Origin: Galbula dea
Lineage: Eukaryota; Chordata; Aves; Piciformes; Galbulidae
Assembly (NCBI GenBank): GCA_013399015.1
Contig: VWZX01002298.1
Span: 124,001-188,000 of the forward strand
DNA length: 64,000 bases
Reading direction: 5' to 3'
Below, piece after piece: positions 1 to 14,900 of this stretch. The translations under genes were made by a program, and so were the position numbers. Each line of letters begins with the position of its first letter. The stretch's first letter is position 1. The notes beneath the pieces were generated by a model. The model was not told the DNA's origin and ran no database searches. It was given only the letters and a program-made list of their open reading frames with translations.

Positions 1-3000
1 CAGTCCATGCTAACACAGAGGACAGACAGGATTCTGTTTTTAAATCATGACTTGACAATCTCTTCATAATATGTCCCTAGAAGAAACTCCTGGTTTGTTT
101 ATTTTGATTTGTCCTGTGTCTGTGGCTGGATGCCCAGTCATGGGCCAGAATCAAATTGGCCAAGTACCAACAGAGACCAATTTACAGCTCCACATAAGTG
201 GCTTCAGTACATTTTGGCCATATCTCTGCAGCATTTCCCACTGCCAGTCATCTGTGCTTCACCTGACCAGGGTACAAACTGAACTCTAGCTTGTTTGGCT
301 GAGCCTGCCAAGAAAAGCATTAGCTAAGCAGAAACAGCTTGTAGCTGAGGGCAAAGGTGAGCATGCATTAAGTATCCACATCTTGATACAGAAAGGATGC
401 AGCTACAATCAAAACAGGGGAAAGGGGACCAAGCAGACAGAGAGCCGCCTGAAGTGACCCAGGAGTGTATGCCACATTGCTTGCTGAGAAAGGCCTCTTT
501 GTCTCCCTGCATTATGCCTGACTGTTTTGATTGAGATGCAGAACAAATGCAGAAACCCACCTATATGGCCTTGATGACATTTTTCTGGTTTGTGGCTTTC
601 TTGTACTCAGAAAGCTCTTTGATGAGTTGGACCACTGTATATATCTGAGCCCCAGCCAAGCAAAGATATTTGTGCAACTGGCTTTGCAGTTCCTCTCTCC
701 TTCTTGTGCAGGGTAGGGGATAGAGAGGGTGTCTGAATGCTGGGGCACCTTTCTAACAACAGAATTCACAGCTGTGAGACAGCGAGAATGAGAGAAGTTC
801 TTTGTGTCTAGGAAGGAGCAAGGTGGTGCTGAGACCTTAAACCATCACCTATCCTTTAGCACTGGCTGCTGCATCTGCCTGATCCCACATCATACGGCAT
901 AATGGTATTTGTATCACTCCCCTCTTTCCATTTAGATTAGAGCTTGACCAGTATGACCTGCATTTCCAGACCATATTTGGAATGTGGCTAAAGCAAGCCT
1001 TGCTCTGGCAAAAGCCCTGCTGTGTCCATGAGACAAAGACACAGGACAGTGTTTCAGTTTTAAAAGGAATGGTCTTAGCAGAGTTGTTGGACTTCACCTA
1101 GATATATACAATTCATTCTTGTTCTGACAAGGCTTTACCTCTTTGATAAATCCTAACATCTCCCTCACCACAGGCTATAGATAACATGATAAAATGGACT
1201 TGACTAAGAGTTACAACTGGTTTTCTTTTCAGACTGTCTTTCACATCTATTTCTGCACTGCCAAAATGGTCCAATTGTGGGCCTTGAAGCTGTAAGACAG
1301 AACATGAGAGATACCAGTTCTGTGTTTCCCTGAACTTTGGCAGCATTCAAAATATTTGATTTATACAACTTGATCTCCATATCTACCAGATGTTTGTTTG
1401 GCAGAGTAGTTTTATTGAATGGCATGCCCTGATTCTGGATTCAGCTTACCACTGTTTGCTGGGCTGTTTTGGGGGCAGTTTTTTTCCTCCTCCTGCAGGA
1501 GTTCTGGTCTGGCCAGGAGGCACTTTGGATGTTGACATGAGTTAAACTAGTCCTTTAGCAGTTCTGGCTTCTGTTAGCAAGAGGCAGTTCTAGATCTAGT
1601 TACCCCTTACTTTAGTGTCTAGCAGGGACAACCTCTGAGCCTGTTTGCATGACAGTAGCTTTGGCCACATTTGGAAATTTGGGACTATGGGGGCTCAGAA
1701 CATCTCCTTTTGCATGGGAGAGCTAAGATAAGCCCTATGTCTGAGCTCCAATCCTGTGTCTTGCTTGAATCTTGCCCATTTCCCATTAACTACAGAGCTT
1801 TGAAAGTTAAACAGGAAGTGGTCTTCTCCTCAGAGCCTCTTCTTTGTTGCGTTTTTGTTCATTCTCATTGCAACTCCCTAAGGGGAAAACCAAATGCCAT
1901 TTGCAGTTCACTGCTGTCTACTACATCTATTGCTTTGGTCTTGTTCTCTCTCAGAGCATGAACCTAGTCAACCAACTTCTTATCAGTTTGACAGGCTGTG
2001 ACTGTTGTCCTGGTGACCAGCCTAGTTGCACTATCACCTTGTACAGAAGGCAGGGAAAGAGACGCTTCAACCTGTGCGTGTAGCTGTGTGTGCAAATGAT
2101 ATGCCAGTAAGTCACTGGGATGCATGAAGATAAGATCCAAGTCTTGGTCTGTGTATGTGAACCATGAATGAAAAACAAAGTGGAGAAGCATGCAAAGTTA
2201 ATAGCTATAAATAAAGTAATGAGACTGTGTGTAGGAGTTGCAAATGCTCAGCTCTTCTTAGCATCTGGTCTGTGTACACATAATTTAGTGCATTTGTATT
2301 TGAAAGATGCTTGCCTGCCAGCCTACTGTCTCTTCGCCTTTCTGTCTTTTTCTACCCACTCCATTTCTTCCACCTCTTCCTTAGGTTTGTGGACACAAGA
2401 AAGAATAATGTTAGTAACACTTCTGAGTCACGTTTTCCATCCAGACACACCATGCTTCACCCATTCACACAGACATCCCTGTGCAAAGTTGACTCCAAAT
2501 CATTAATTACCCACGTGAATCGGTCAGACTGATTTTGTGGTGCCCTGTGACAGATTTTCTCCTAGGTGCTGACAGAAAGGGCTCCTTTGAACAACATACA
2601 ATCCCAGTGGAAGACAAGGAGCAACAGATGGAAAGAGATGGGTAAGAGAGCACAGAAAAACAGTGAGACATCATTAATCAGCACATAAACAACAGTGTCA
2701 GCACACCAGCTGCCTAATGCTTGGGACAGCTTTTGCAGGTTATGAGGCATGTTCTTGTTTTAACATTGACTGGTTCATTTAGAAATTGTCAGCTTTCAGC
2801 CATTGAAGATAATGTGGGATGAGGTAACCTAGATAAAATACGATCCAAGCTAGTACAGGCTATATGTTAGTTAGGGGATAAGAACCTATTCAGGTCTTCT
2901 ACCTGCAAAAGACTCATAGCAAACCTTCCAGTTTCTGTGCTGAGCAGGACAGCTTTAATCTGCTGGGGTCCAAGAGGGACATGGCCCAGAGGCTTGTGTG

Positions 3001-6000
3001 CCCTGTGCTATGCCTGCAGTGGCATGGTGGTGTAGCCATGGTTGCTATGAGGAAGAAGTGTCTGGTTAATCCTTAATCCAGCTAATCTTTCATGGCTAAC
3101 TGAGAATTGAATATGGTTGTTTTACTGTAAAAACTGGCCTTTCTGAACACCTATTATCAGGCATAGTTCCACAGACACCAACAGAGTCCTGCACTAGACA
3201 CAAAATCATGAGGAGTTATGTCTGATCTGCTGCCTATCTTGTTTTGCTTGTGTATCTATGCCCTTATCACTGTCCTTGCCTATGTATGCTTATCTGTGAC
3301 CTCCAGAGCCCTTGCAACAGATAGGATGCTCCACTAGACATGCCTGCCCTCTGCTCACATCTGTGTGTCTGCAAACATCCTGTGTGTATGGGATTTCAGG
3401 GGAAGCTTTGGGAGGGGTGAGCTGATGCAACAGATCTCTTTCCCAGGGAAGTCTCCAGGGCAAGTCTCTTCAGAGCAGAGTGGTGGTCTATAGAGAAGGG
3501 ATGAACAGTATGACTCAGTCCCCATGCCAGGGCTCCAGGTGAGAGGTGCCACGTCTTCTAGCTGCAGGATCAGAGCCCTGATGACTAAAGAGAGGTTTAA
3601 GGGTGTTGTGGAATGGAGCTTCTGTCATGTAAAATTCATGGTGCAAGCAGGCCATCTTAAACCAAACATCACCTTCCCTTAAACGGATGCAAAGTCTTCA
3701 TTTTGTGCTCCTAAAAAGAGACGAAGAAAGGATGTTTAAAGAATAAGGGAACTAAGGACTGTGTGCCAGTCTGATGTGACCCTGTATCTGCTCTCACAGC
3801 AGCTGTGCACTAGCATGTTGCCTGTGAGGACATGTAGCAGTGAGAGGAACATCACTCTGGTTAGAAGAGGGGAGGACTCATACAGAAATAGAGGAGTTGC
3901 ATTTCTCACCTCTACAACCACTTCAGCTTCTTGAGTGGCTCCATGAGCTTTAGTGACACAATGTATGGTGCTGCTGGGGGCAGCAGAGCAGACTTACACC
4001 AGCTCTTGTTACGGGGCAGCTGATAACCTGGCTCCCATTACACTTCTGCCTTTTGTTTGCCTGCCCACCTGTTTCTATTGTCCTGAACTCATTAGTGCTA
4101 CTTCTGTTACTGAGATCAGCCTGTTTTCCTTGTGCGACTCAGAGTGTATACTAAGACTTCTAAGGGACTTATGAAAGTCCCATGTATCTTCAGCTAGTAA
4201 GGTATGATTGTGTGGCCCTTCCTCTGTAACATGAGTTTTTCCTCTTGTGGGAAGCTTGATAAATTAAGAAGAAACTATTGTTTGCTGTTGTTACAAAAAG
4301 CTCTTGAGATAAATGAGAATCTGGCACCAACAACTAACTACGTAATTTCAGGAAGGTAACAAATGGCTGGAAAACATTTATTGCTACTCAGTGCAGTGAA
4401 TAATTTCTGCCTTCAGTTCTTTCTGAAGGCAGTATTTGTTTGCTGGTTTTAACAATAAGGTAGAAACTACATGTCAGTGACTGACAAAGTGTGGTTTATT
4501 TTTGTATTAATTGATCCCCCAAAAAGTATAGTTACAGAAAATTCAGTGCAACATTGCATATAATGTGTTGCAAGTGACAGCAGAAATGATCCATGTGCAA
4601 GTGTTATGTGAGGGACAGAAAAAATATGGAAATTTTAGGCTAAAAGAAGCCATCTTCATGAAGTTTATCCCAAACCACTGTTTTTTTCTGGGTGCAGTGT
4701 TAGAATCACGTGGCATAGCAGTTTTAGATGGTGACACAGTGATGCATGGCTAACCCTTCAGCCAGTTTGTATCACCCAGGCCATTTCAGCAAGTTTTCAG
4801 GGTATGTCTCATGTTCTTAAAACACCCCTAAACACCCCTGCATATGATTCTCACTCTGCCCCTGAAACACAGAGCTGTGTCACATGTAAAAGGGCCTAGC
4901 CTTTCTCCATTCATTTGTGCTGTTTCTGTTTGCAGGAAAATCTGTAGTTGCCTGCCCTACACATGAAGGTGGAGGATGCAATTCGTGTAGCTTTATCTGC
5001 AGTGCCTACCTAATGTTCTGTAGCAGCATGGTCTTTGCTGAAGAAAGAAATTTTATTTGTAATTTAGAAGCTGATTTGGTTCTGGTCCAGTTGTCTTTGC
5101 CTGTGTTGTGTCTTTTGAAATTCTTGGGTTTTTTGAGTGGATGCCACCTAGATACCAGTTAGCTCAGGGAGGCAGGCCACCTGTGATAGGAGCTTAAGGG
5201 CTTCAGATCAATCACAAAGGACAGATGAAAACAGCTTTTCCAAATTGGAGTGTATGCAGCATATTGGTGGATTGCCAAAGAAGCAATTGGGACTCCGAGA
5301 GGCCCCAGTTTCTGGGGTAGCTGTTCCTGGGCAGAGACAGAGACAGAAAAGAAAAAGTGTCAGGAAGCACTAGGCCCTCCAAGCCAGCTCCGCTCCTTTC
5401 CTTTCCCCCATGTCAGGAGCAGGCTGTTCCCATGCTTTTCTCCTCCCAACAGCAAAATCCTTGCACAGTTTTGAAGCCAAGAGCTAGCAGTATCCCAGGC
5501 TGTGCAGAAGCCTTGGGGTAGTGGTGGTATCCCAGGAGGCAGGCAAGCAGGATTCCCATGCAGGGGTCCCCTCCTGCCAAGACAACTTTCCATGGCAAGC
5601 AGCTTTTGACTGGGGCCATTGCCAGATATGCAGCCAAGGCTTGCAGCCAAGGCTTACAGCCATACAGCTTACCCTGTGCCCTAGCAGGTCATATATATCT
5701 GATTTTCTTCATGTGAGTGGAAAGTCAGACCTGTGGGCTGGTTTCTTACACTTTTTGTGGTGGTTAATTTCTGCAAATTTAGGTTGTGGTTCATCTGCTC
5801 TGAAATATGTTTATCAACATCTAAGCTACTCATTCTGAATTGCTCCTGTTGCTGATGGAGAGAATTAAGCAGCACTGGTGTGCTGCTTGACTGACCTATT
5901 TTAGATATCTGCATTTGCTTGAGAAGAAGGGCACTGCCTATACTCATGCCTTTTTTCTGGTTACAAAAGCAGTCTGGATTGTCAGCAGAGATGTGAAGAT

Positions 6001-8884
6001 CTAAGCACAGTGTTTTCTATCATCCTTCAAACTCTGCCTGATTCTCCACCTCTCACAACCCCCTGGCATCTTTTCTGCTCCATGTCCTTGTCCTTTGTTA
6101 CCTGCATCGCTGTCTTGCCTTTACATAGCCTCTTGGTGCTCTTGTCTGGTTTGGTGTGCTCACTGCTGCATCTGCTTTGTCTTGTTGACCTCCAAGGCAT
6201 GCAGCCTGCAAGGTCTCTAGATTGCATCTGACTTTGCCTTTTGAGAAGAGGCTTGAGATCTCAGTAACCCGCACAAAGAACTGAAAAAACAAACTATCCC
6301 AAACAAGACAGACAGGAAAATATACAGTGGATCTTTCTGTGCTCTCATAAATAAAAGTCAGACAATCACATGATTTTCTAAAAATAACACCCATAGTGAG
6401 TGTTTTGGTAGGAATAATACTGACCCAGTTTGCATGTTGCTGACATGCAAAAAATAAGTTAGTGAGAAAAACCCAATTGCCTGATGTAATATTTGCATTG
6501 CTGAACCAGATTGGAATTGAGAGGTGGTTAATTAGTTCTTATATTCTTCTCTGGGTGGTTTCAGGGGAGAGAGGAAGGGTGAATGCTCATTGACAGCATG
6601 GCCCACAGCAGCCACTTACGGTTTGTGTGGGCTGGGCATGTGTGTTGTGCTTGTGTGGTACAGCCAGTGAGGATCTGCAGGAATATAAGACCTCTTCTAT
6701 AGACTCAGTTTGGGATGTTCATGTCTGGAGAAGGGGCAGAGTATCTATTTGCTCGGAGGACCTGTGTTTATGTATACGAATTTAGCTTTCTGTCTCCACC
6801 TGTGAGGAAGATCAAAACATTTTGTGTCAAAGGAAACCTCCCTTGACTGTCCATATTCTGCCTGCCCCAGGAGCTCAGTCTGTGCTCCTGTCATTGTCCC
6901 TGCAGCCAGCACTGTAGCATAGCCCAGGGGTGAGAGCTGTACCTTGGGGGACATGCATGAGTCATACACTAGCCCCTGTCTGCCAGTTCCTTCTCATCCT
7001 TCCTGAGGAGGTGCTGCTCAGGTGCTGTCCTGGACCTGGAGCTGCTTCCTGTGGGCAGCTTAGCATCAGTGACAGCAGTGACAACAGCCATCAAGGGCTG
7101 GCATCAGGCTGGCATCCCTCACAGCAGTCTATACTCTCACTGATCACAATTCTGGTGAGTATTGTTGGTTAATATGAAAGGTTGCTTGGCCTGGCTTGTG
7201 GAGAGTCCTCCTAGGATCTTCAGGGAAATTAAGAATATGATTGTAGACAAAATGGATCAGTAGTAGAGGCTGGAAGCAAAGGTCTTGGAGGTCCTTACTT
7301 CAGGGCTGACCAGCCTTTCTGTCCTTCTGAGCCACATACCACTGTCATTACATTACTGGGAGCCACAGTATGTGCTTCCCATCCTTTGGAGAACAGGCAG
7401 ATGGAGAAGTGTCTTGTGTGGTTCATCAGTAGGACATGGTATTGCCTTTTCAAGGCCTCCCTAACTTCCCAGGGTTGTGTCTGCAGCTGGATCTCATTGC
7501 AACCTGGCAATGTAGGGCTCAGCAAACCTCGCTGGCTCATTTCCTCTTGGCATGATGTAAATCAGCAGTCCTTGATCCAGCATAGCCTTGCTGCAGGCAG
7601 CCCAGGGGCAGAAGCTGCTGGAAAGCTGCGGGTGGCTCTGGAGTGACAAGCGAATCACCCTGCTGTGTGGTTATGTCCTCCATGGCTTTGGCACATCTCA
7701 GCCTCTCCATGGAGCTGTGGTTGCCTAGCCTGCTGATGATGATGAAATGAGGGCTGCAGATCTTTCCAGACTCTGAAATGAGAGCAGAAGCATGTCAGGG
7801 CCAGCTTTGTGCAAATATGGATAAACGACTAACAAATGCCATCATTTTCCCCTAAGATTACATCCTCTTTCTTCTCCCCCCTCCCACCCCTAAGCAAAAC
7901 ATGAATTTCTGACTCTCTGAGCACCCTCAATGCTGGGAAATGCTCTCATTCAGGCAGAGAATCTAGGTCAGCTGTTTGCAAGAATAGATCAAGCCTTCAT
8001 TGAATGCGATGGACAGGCCTTCAGCAGGACAGTTTTTTCCTGACTTGTTTTGTTCATAATGATCTGTGAAAGTTGACAGGCATTTAGTGGATGGTGGCTC
8101 TAGCTTCCTGCCAGCAGGCTATATGTAGCCATTACTGATTTGGTGCATCACAGGGGAAAACAAATAATATAAAATATTAATAGTGTTTTTTAATAATTTT
8201 TTTAACCTAAGGTGAGGCACACAGTAATGAAGATCTGTACCTATGTTCAAGAGGATCTGATTTGTGAGATAATACATGATGAAGCTGGGGCTTAATTTTT
8301 CTTCTCTGATTCCACACCCATAAATAACTGCTTTTACACATGGCATCTAATTATTTAATTGTATATGCAGATTAGATAGTCATTTACACGCTGTCATCAA
8401 TGACAGCAACTAATAGCGCTGGCAGTTACTTCCAGGCACATATGGCAATGCCAAAGATTTTAAATATCAGTCTGTACCTGTCATACATACCAATATCTCT
8501 CCTGATCTCTTCCCTTCGAAAAAATGTTAGAATAAATTAATATCACAAGGTGCATCTGCTTCTTCTTGGAACTAGTTGTATCACAACAGATTTGTTGTGT
8601 TGTATGCTTCATGTAAGACTACAGCCCAGCTTGGAGTTCCTGATTTATCTGAGTGTGACAGCCCCCTAAGACTGGGAAGCAAGAGGAAAGAAAATGTTAC
8701 TATACTTTTTCTCAGTTGTATTTACACATGCAAAGGGTGGAGGAAGGCAGTTGCAGACATGAGGGAACTCAGGTCCCACTTGTACAAAGTGGGATCCGTG
8801 GCCATTTTGATCCAGAAGATATTTTGCAGCTCTTTGACTTCCCATTTGCGTAGACCTAAATGATTACCCAGGGTAAGGTTAGTA
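1..8884. other. Upstream non-coding DNA, no gene seen
   Basis: Only short open frames without splice context or recognisable domains occur on either strand. I see a small tandem repeat at 5631-5666 and a perfect 10-bp inverted repeat at 4407-4432. No recognisable transposon remains except possibly very old, diverged ones. Confidence 0.6.
5631..5666. repeat. Short 13-bp tandem repeat
   Basis: CAGCCAAGGCTTG is followed directly by CAGCCAAGGCTTA and a partial third copy. It is a minor tandem duplication with no evident function. Confidence 0.6.
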
Positions 8885-8890
8885 GGAATC

Positions 8891-8935
8891 AGGGCTAGGG
8901 CTAGGGCATCAGGTCATCAGGTCATCAAGTCATCT
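8891..8935. repeat. Compound short tandem repeat
   Basis: GGGCTA units (AGGGCTAGGGCTAGGGC) are followed by three CATCAGGT-type octamers, then further CATC-rich sequence. It is a simple-repeat patch in otherwise unique DNA. Confidence 0.6.
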
Positions 8936-8940
8936 TTTCA

Positions 8941-11900
8941 TCCTCATCAACAAAATCAGTGCAGTCTTCTTTTTCCTGATGTAAAACAGGTTTTGAGTAT
9001 AAAAGCTTTTATTTTGCTGCCATTGTACCCATGTTGCCCATCTAAGGTATATTTAATTGTAAAGAGTGTGGTAACAGCCGAGGAAACCTCAGAGAACATG
9101 TAATCATTATTCAGCATGGAAGCTCCACATGAACACCTTGTGCAGAAAATACCATTAAAACACATTTATTAAAACAAGCAAGCTCCCAGGCAGCTGCCTT
9201 AAAAATCTGATGATTCCATGCTATGTCAAGATGAGCTACACTAAATTGATTGGCACTTTCTGTGCTTTTCAGACATTATTGACTCCAAGGCATTTGTTGT
9301 CATGTAGCCATGGAACATACGCCATTATTTCCTGCTCACTAAACAGATGTGCACAGCTAAGAGGCTAAGTATTCTCTTTGAAACTAAAGGAAATTGTCAC
9401 TTACTTAAATCCTTTGTTGAAATGTGGCCTTAATACTCTTTTATTAATTCAGTTTCAAAAGTCTTGGCTCTTGATGTGTGCTGGGGATCTAAGGTCATAA
9501 CAGTACAGATAACATTCTTGTTCAAGATGGAAGTAAGTAGTGGTTCCTTTTTAGTTTGCTTGATAGTTTAAAAACACCCTTGCAAATTACCTAATTTTGG
9601 TTTCTTGAGGACCTCCTCTTTCTCCTTTGCAGGGGAAAACTTGCTGTGAGCGATGTATGCTGGCAGAGTGGTTGCAACGAGGGTGTCAGAGGAACACTGC
9701 CAATGTGCTGGCATTCAGTGCTGTGCAGCTCTTAGGAGCTGTGTTAGTGTCTCTGAATCTTTATATAGCACTCCCTCCACTTTGCTGAGAAGTGGGAAGA
9801 AACAGAAAGATGAGCTACATCCTGATACTGTCAGCAGATGAATGCATTACAAATACTCTTCCATTTCCTTTACCTTGCCTGTATCTGATACCTCCACTGC
9901 CAATTTTTGCCCACCTTTTGCTTTGTCAGTGTTTCGTTAACTCTTGTAAGAGAAGAATGGGTCAGAAGATGCTGAAGACTCTCAGGGAGCTTCCACATCA
10001 TGTAGCAATGCTAAATTCTCTAGTACCACATCTCCTCTAAATGCTTTTCTGGTTTTGGAAGAAAACAGAGTGGTGCAGTGTAAATGTTTTATCACCATGT
10101 GTTTGGGAGGCTTGCTTTATTCAGCCTGAACTCCTGCTGACAAAAATTTAATGGTTCTCTTAGTGCTCATGCAGAGTTCCTCCCTAGTGTGTTTTTCTGA
10201 GACAATTTCAGAGGATGATTAGCTCTCTCTTACGACCCTTCTGCGTTCCTCTTGTTGTAGTAAGCTCCTCACTGTAGCTAGCTAGCTCCAGTGTTTAGAG
10301 ATTGCAAAAATCTTTTAAAATTGACCTTTTAACAGCATGACCTGGCATTTTCTTGGATATCCTGAGGTTTCCCAGGGCTAGTGGTTAAACCAGCTCCCTG
10401 CTCACTGTGGGATGGAAATTGAGTTCATACTGATGTTGTTCAGAAGTGAGGACACGAGATGCTCAGTGCTGAGTTTCGAAAAATGTGATTCATTTAGGTG
10501 TCTATATGAAAGCTGATCTCTTTTCTCTCACCTCCTCTCCTAAATAACCTTTGTACCATGTCAGAGTGTTCAGCAATGAAGATAACAGCCCTGAGTTGTG
10601 TTAGTATACTCCATTCCATAGAACGACTCCTTTGGCAGTGCAGGTGTGGGGCATTCCTGCCTGGGTCTGTAGCCAGTGATACCTGCCATGACTGCTGAGT
10701 AGAGAAATGGTTCAGTTTTGATCTTGCATTAATATTTGAATGTGCCCAACTCCTATCTGAGAGGTCTCAGGATGTCCTGGAAGACAATCTGTAGTTATGA
10801 TTTCTAGCCTCCAGATGGTGTGTGGCAGATGTGCCTGTGGAGCCATGTCAGTACAGTGGGGGTGAAACACAGGAGAATGAAAATTACACAATCACTGGCC
10901 TCTTGAGGCAGCAGGAAAAACATGCAAATGATGTATGTGAATTTTTAATCCCAAATCTCTGCATATGCTGCTCCGTGTAGGGCTGTGGGTACAGATGTGG
11001 GTAAGAAGTTCCCTGCAAAGTTGAACCTGAAGATTTTACTGCTGGTAAGAATCAATGTAAAAATGCACAGAGGTATCCTGTCAATCTAAGCCTAATGAAA
11101 AGATTTGAATAAAATCATTCTAGGCTTATCTGTCCAAATGGGGATGGAATATTCATAATACAAGCTTTCCAAAAAACCCCCCAAAAAATCCCTCTGGATA
11201 AAGTCATGGATCACGTCGAAAATAGACATGGTGGTGACTGAGGTAGTGCATTCTTTACCACACTAGCAAAAAATATCCGTAATTAATTTTTTTAAAAAGC
11301 TCTTTTCTTCCCAAGGATAGCAAGCAGTATTGCAGTTGTAGTTCTCCTTTGGCAGACCTGCCCCTGGAGCCTTCCTTGGATAATTCTTCAGATAGCTCAT
11401 AGGATTAGAAACCAAGGTGTTGGGTAGTTGCTTTTCTAGGGATGTGATCAGACTGAGAGCCTGTAACACTTCTGTCCTGTTCAGAATTTAGGCTTTCTGA
11501 GTGTTGAAGTGACAAGGGTGGACCCTCTGTAATAAGAGATATGGGATGAAAAGCTACCTCTGTGATATATTTTCTTCATGTATTCCTCATCCCTTCTGAG
11601 GCAGAGAGCCGAGGTTGCCAGTCTTTCAAACCCCTCACTGACACAGCATACACATCACATTTCTTCTTCACCTGCTGCCCATGGAGGACTCCAGAGGCCC
11701 TGGACATACAGATTTTGTCAGCCTGCCTCACTTTGCAGCCCTGATGTTTTCCAGGCTGGCTGCTTTCCCTGGTAACATCGTGTCTGTGGAGAAATTGGAA
11801 AATAACTCTCAAACCTTAGAAAAACCAACACCTTTACATCCTGGCCAGCCCATGCTGTAGTGAGCAGTGAGGGGCTTTTACCAAACCAGGATGCACATGG

Positions 11901-14900
11901 TGAGAAGATGAAGCTGACAGGCTCCATGTCCTCTCTGATCCAGGTCTGTGGGCCTCCTTCTTCTCCCTATGGCCTCTGCAGGTGCCAGTGCCATGCTGAG
12001 GGCTGCAGCCTTCATTCTTCCACACCAGTAATGCCAAAAACAGTTTCTGGTCTCTGTACGGGGGTGGGGAGGGTATGGAAACTGCTTTGTGCTCCTCCTG
12101 ATAGCTACTATATCTACATCTCCTCACAGCTAAATATAACCTAACTCCTAATAGGACCTTGGGGTTGATTAAGTATGTAAAAATTAAGAAGTTTGCTTTG
12201 AAATATATTACCTCATTTTTGGGATCTCAAGAAACTCTTTTTTAACCAGTCTGTTCTATATGCTATGTACTCTGGTGGATACTATTTTTATCCTCTTCCA
12301 CTGGTGCTGAAGAAAAACAGAAGGAAGTAGCAATTACTACAGTATCCTCAGTCCCTGCTGGAGCTCTGCAGGGCAAAATTAGGGAGTGGGAATTCCCAGC
12401 TTGGTCCCAGTTTCTTTATGGAAGACTAAGCTACTACTTCAGGAACTATTGCTATCCTATGGATAGGATATTTTTAATGCAGGGATTTTTAGGGTCACTT
12501 TAAACATCCCTATTGCTTGGCTTTCTGCAGTACATCTTTAAAATGTTGGAGGCTGTGTGATTTATTTATTTATTACTACTATTGTTGTCAAAAGGGGAAA
12601 CATGTTCCTTAAAGCAATGCTTGTTTCATTCTGAAAAAAAACCCCAAAAAACAAAGAAACCCCAAACCACAAGAATTAGGCAAAATCCCCAGGAATTAGC
12701 TAAAAATATTCCAAAGGAATGGCAAAGTAGGTTACTAATTAAGTGAAAATTGAGGTCAGTTTAGAATGGCGTCCTTACAATCATGAGGAAGACAGAGACA
12801 GTGTAAATTGTACATCACATCCAAACATGCTTTGTTTCAATATAGAGGGCAGAGGAAAGGACAGGATTCAGTTCTTTGGGGAACTTATTCTTTAGTGTGG
12901 TTTCTGAAACTGCTGGGACCATGCAGCCTGTCTGTCTGTCTGTCAATCCATCTGTCTGTCAATCCATTTGTCTATCCCTTCTCAATGAACCATATTGCTC
13001 CAGTTCAGACCTATCTAGAGCAGGACAGAAATCTCAGATTAACTTCTTCAAAACAGGATGAAAAATCAGTGGCTAAGCAGAGTGGAGCTACTCAAATGAA
13101 CACACTAAGAGAAAGGAAGAAGGTTCTTTCTTGCCTTTTGGCTTTGACCATGGCCATCAGGGAGCAGTGGCAGCTCCACATTAGCTCCAACTTGCAGCTC
13201 TATTATTTGCTTGGGGTAACAGATGTCAAGAGGTGAGGGGGTGCAGCCTAGGACAAGAAGGCACTGTAGAGAAACAGCTTTGTTTCACCTGTTGCCAAGG
13301 GAAAGGTTACTTGTACTAAATATTTGTGCTTCTTTATTTACCCTTGTACACAAGTTAGCTGGAAAGTAAAGAAGGGATCTAGTGAGCAACAGAGGCAAGG
13401 AAACCATGTATGTGTACCTTCAGATTGAGCTTCTGGGTGGAGTCTCTGGTGTCTAATAAATGCTGAGTTGAAGATGTGTTTTATTGCTCAGCAGGAGCAG
13501 TGGAGGCCTATTCTCTCTTCTCAGCCATGTATTTTCATGAAGTGTGTAAGGATATATTATTTTATGCCAGCCACCCTCTGTCAGTTTGGTTTAAACTATC
13601 TTTAAAATTGGTTAAAACTGACTAAAAACCCACTCAAGTGCATTAGGGCAGGAGATGAACACAGAGATACGTGCAAGCTGGGGCTGCATCATCTCATTTC
13701 TTTAGGAAATGAGGCTTTCCTTAGTAAATAAGAGCAAATACATGCTTTTCACAGAATGATAAACAGCTAATTTTGCACAATTAACAAAATAGCCCCTTGC
13801 CTATGACAATTATGGCAATGACAACTGCAATGTCAAACTGGAGGCAAAGGTATTTTTGGTTTGTTTGTGTGTTTTCTCGCTCTCAAAAAAAAGCCTACTT
13901 TGCTTATAATACAAACTGCCTGTTCTTTATTTGCTGATGAAATCAAAGATGCTGTGTGTGGGTGGAAGGACACATTGTCAGACTACAGCATCTTCACAAC
14001 GTGCTTTTGCATGGATTTGCATCCTATGAAGCTGCCAGGTTTCTGTGCCCTGCACTGCATGCTTTATCATCATAAATTAATATTCCTTTCTGCTATCTTT
14101 CATGACTTTGCTTCAAAGTGATGGAGAGTACCAGCATGTTCTGGAAACAAAGAAGGAGGTGAAAAAAACCCCTGACCTCTCTACAGACACTGCAGATCCA
14201 GCCTGCCTGTTAGGACTCGAGAGTATTTCATTTAGCAGATGCTACTGAGCACAAAGTTTCCATTGTATGTGCCTGACTGTGTTGGTGTGGAGTCCCTGCA
14301 AAGCAAATGGGCATCAGTGCATTGCTGGAATTGGAATATTGATGTAATTGAACTCTTGCAAAGTCATTTCATTTGAAGTTCTTGTAGTCTGACTTCATCT
14401 GATTAGCATCCAGATCAAACAGCTATTGTTCAAGTCAGGCACACAATCCAATTATTATGAAGAGATTTTATCTTTATAAGCAAAAGAAATGGGAAGCAGC
14501 AAGACAAAACGTTAAGTCAACAGAGAAACAGTATAAAAATTTATCTGAGATATTCACTTGTTTCATGAAAGATCCCAAAGACAAAGGAGTTACAGTTTTT
14601 CTGAGATAGAAAGAGAAAGTCTCAGTGGTGTGGGGAAGCTGTGGGTTTTTCCAGCAGCTCCAAGCAACGAGGGAAACTCCTGAATGCTGGGGATGTTCCC
14701 AGTAAAACAAACTGCTCCTCTTTCTCAGTGAGCATAGCAAGGGTCAGGGCAGAAAGAACAATGACCCCCCTGGAGAATGTCACATTGTGTATAAATAGAG
14801 GCATTGAAACACCAGGAAGAAGGAGGGGGTGGGAAGGGCTCCCAAGAAGTGTTTTATGAGGAAGAAGAAGGTCGTTGGGTACACCTGACAAAGGAGATTG

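Noticed and set aside
12808..13236. 142-codon plus-strand open frame
   Set aside because: Carried across a CTGT microsatellite, which encodes the SVCLSIHLSV-like repeat; no domain.
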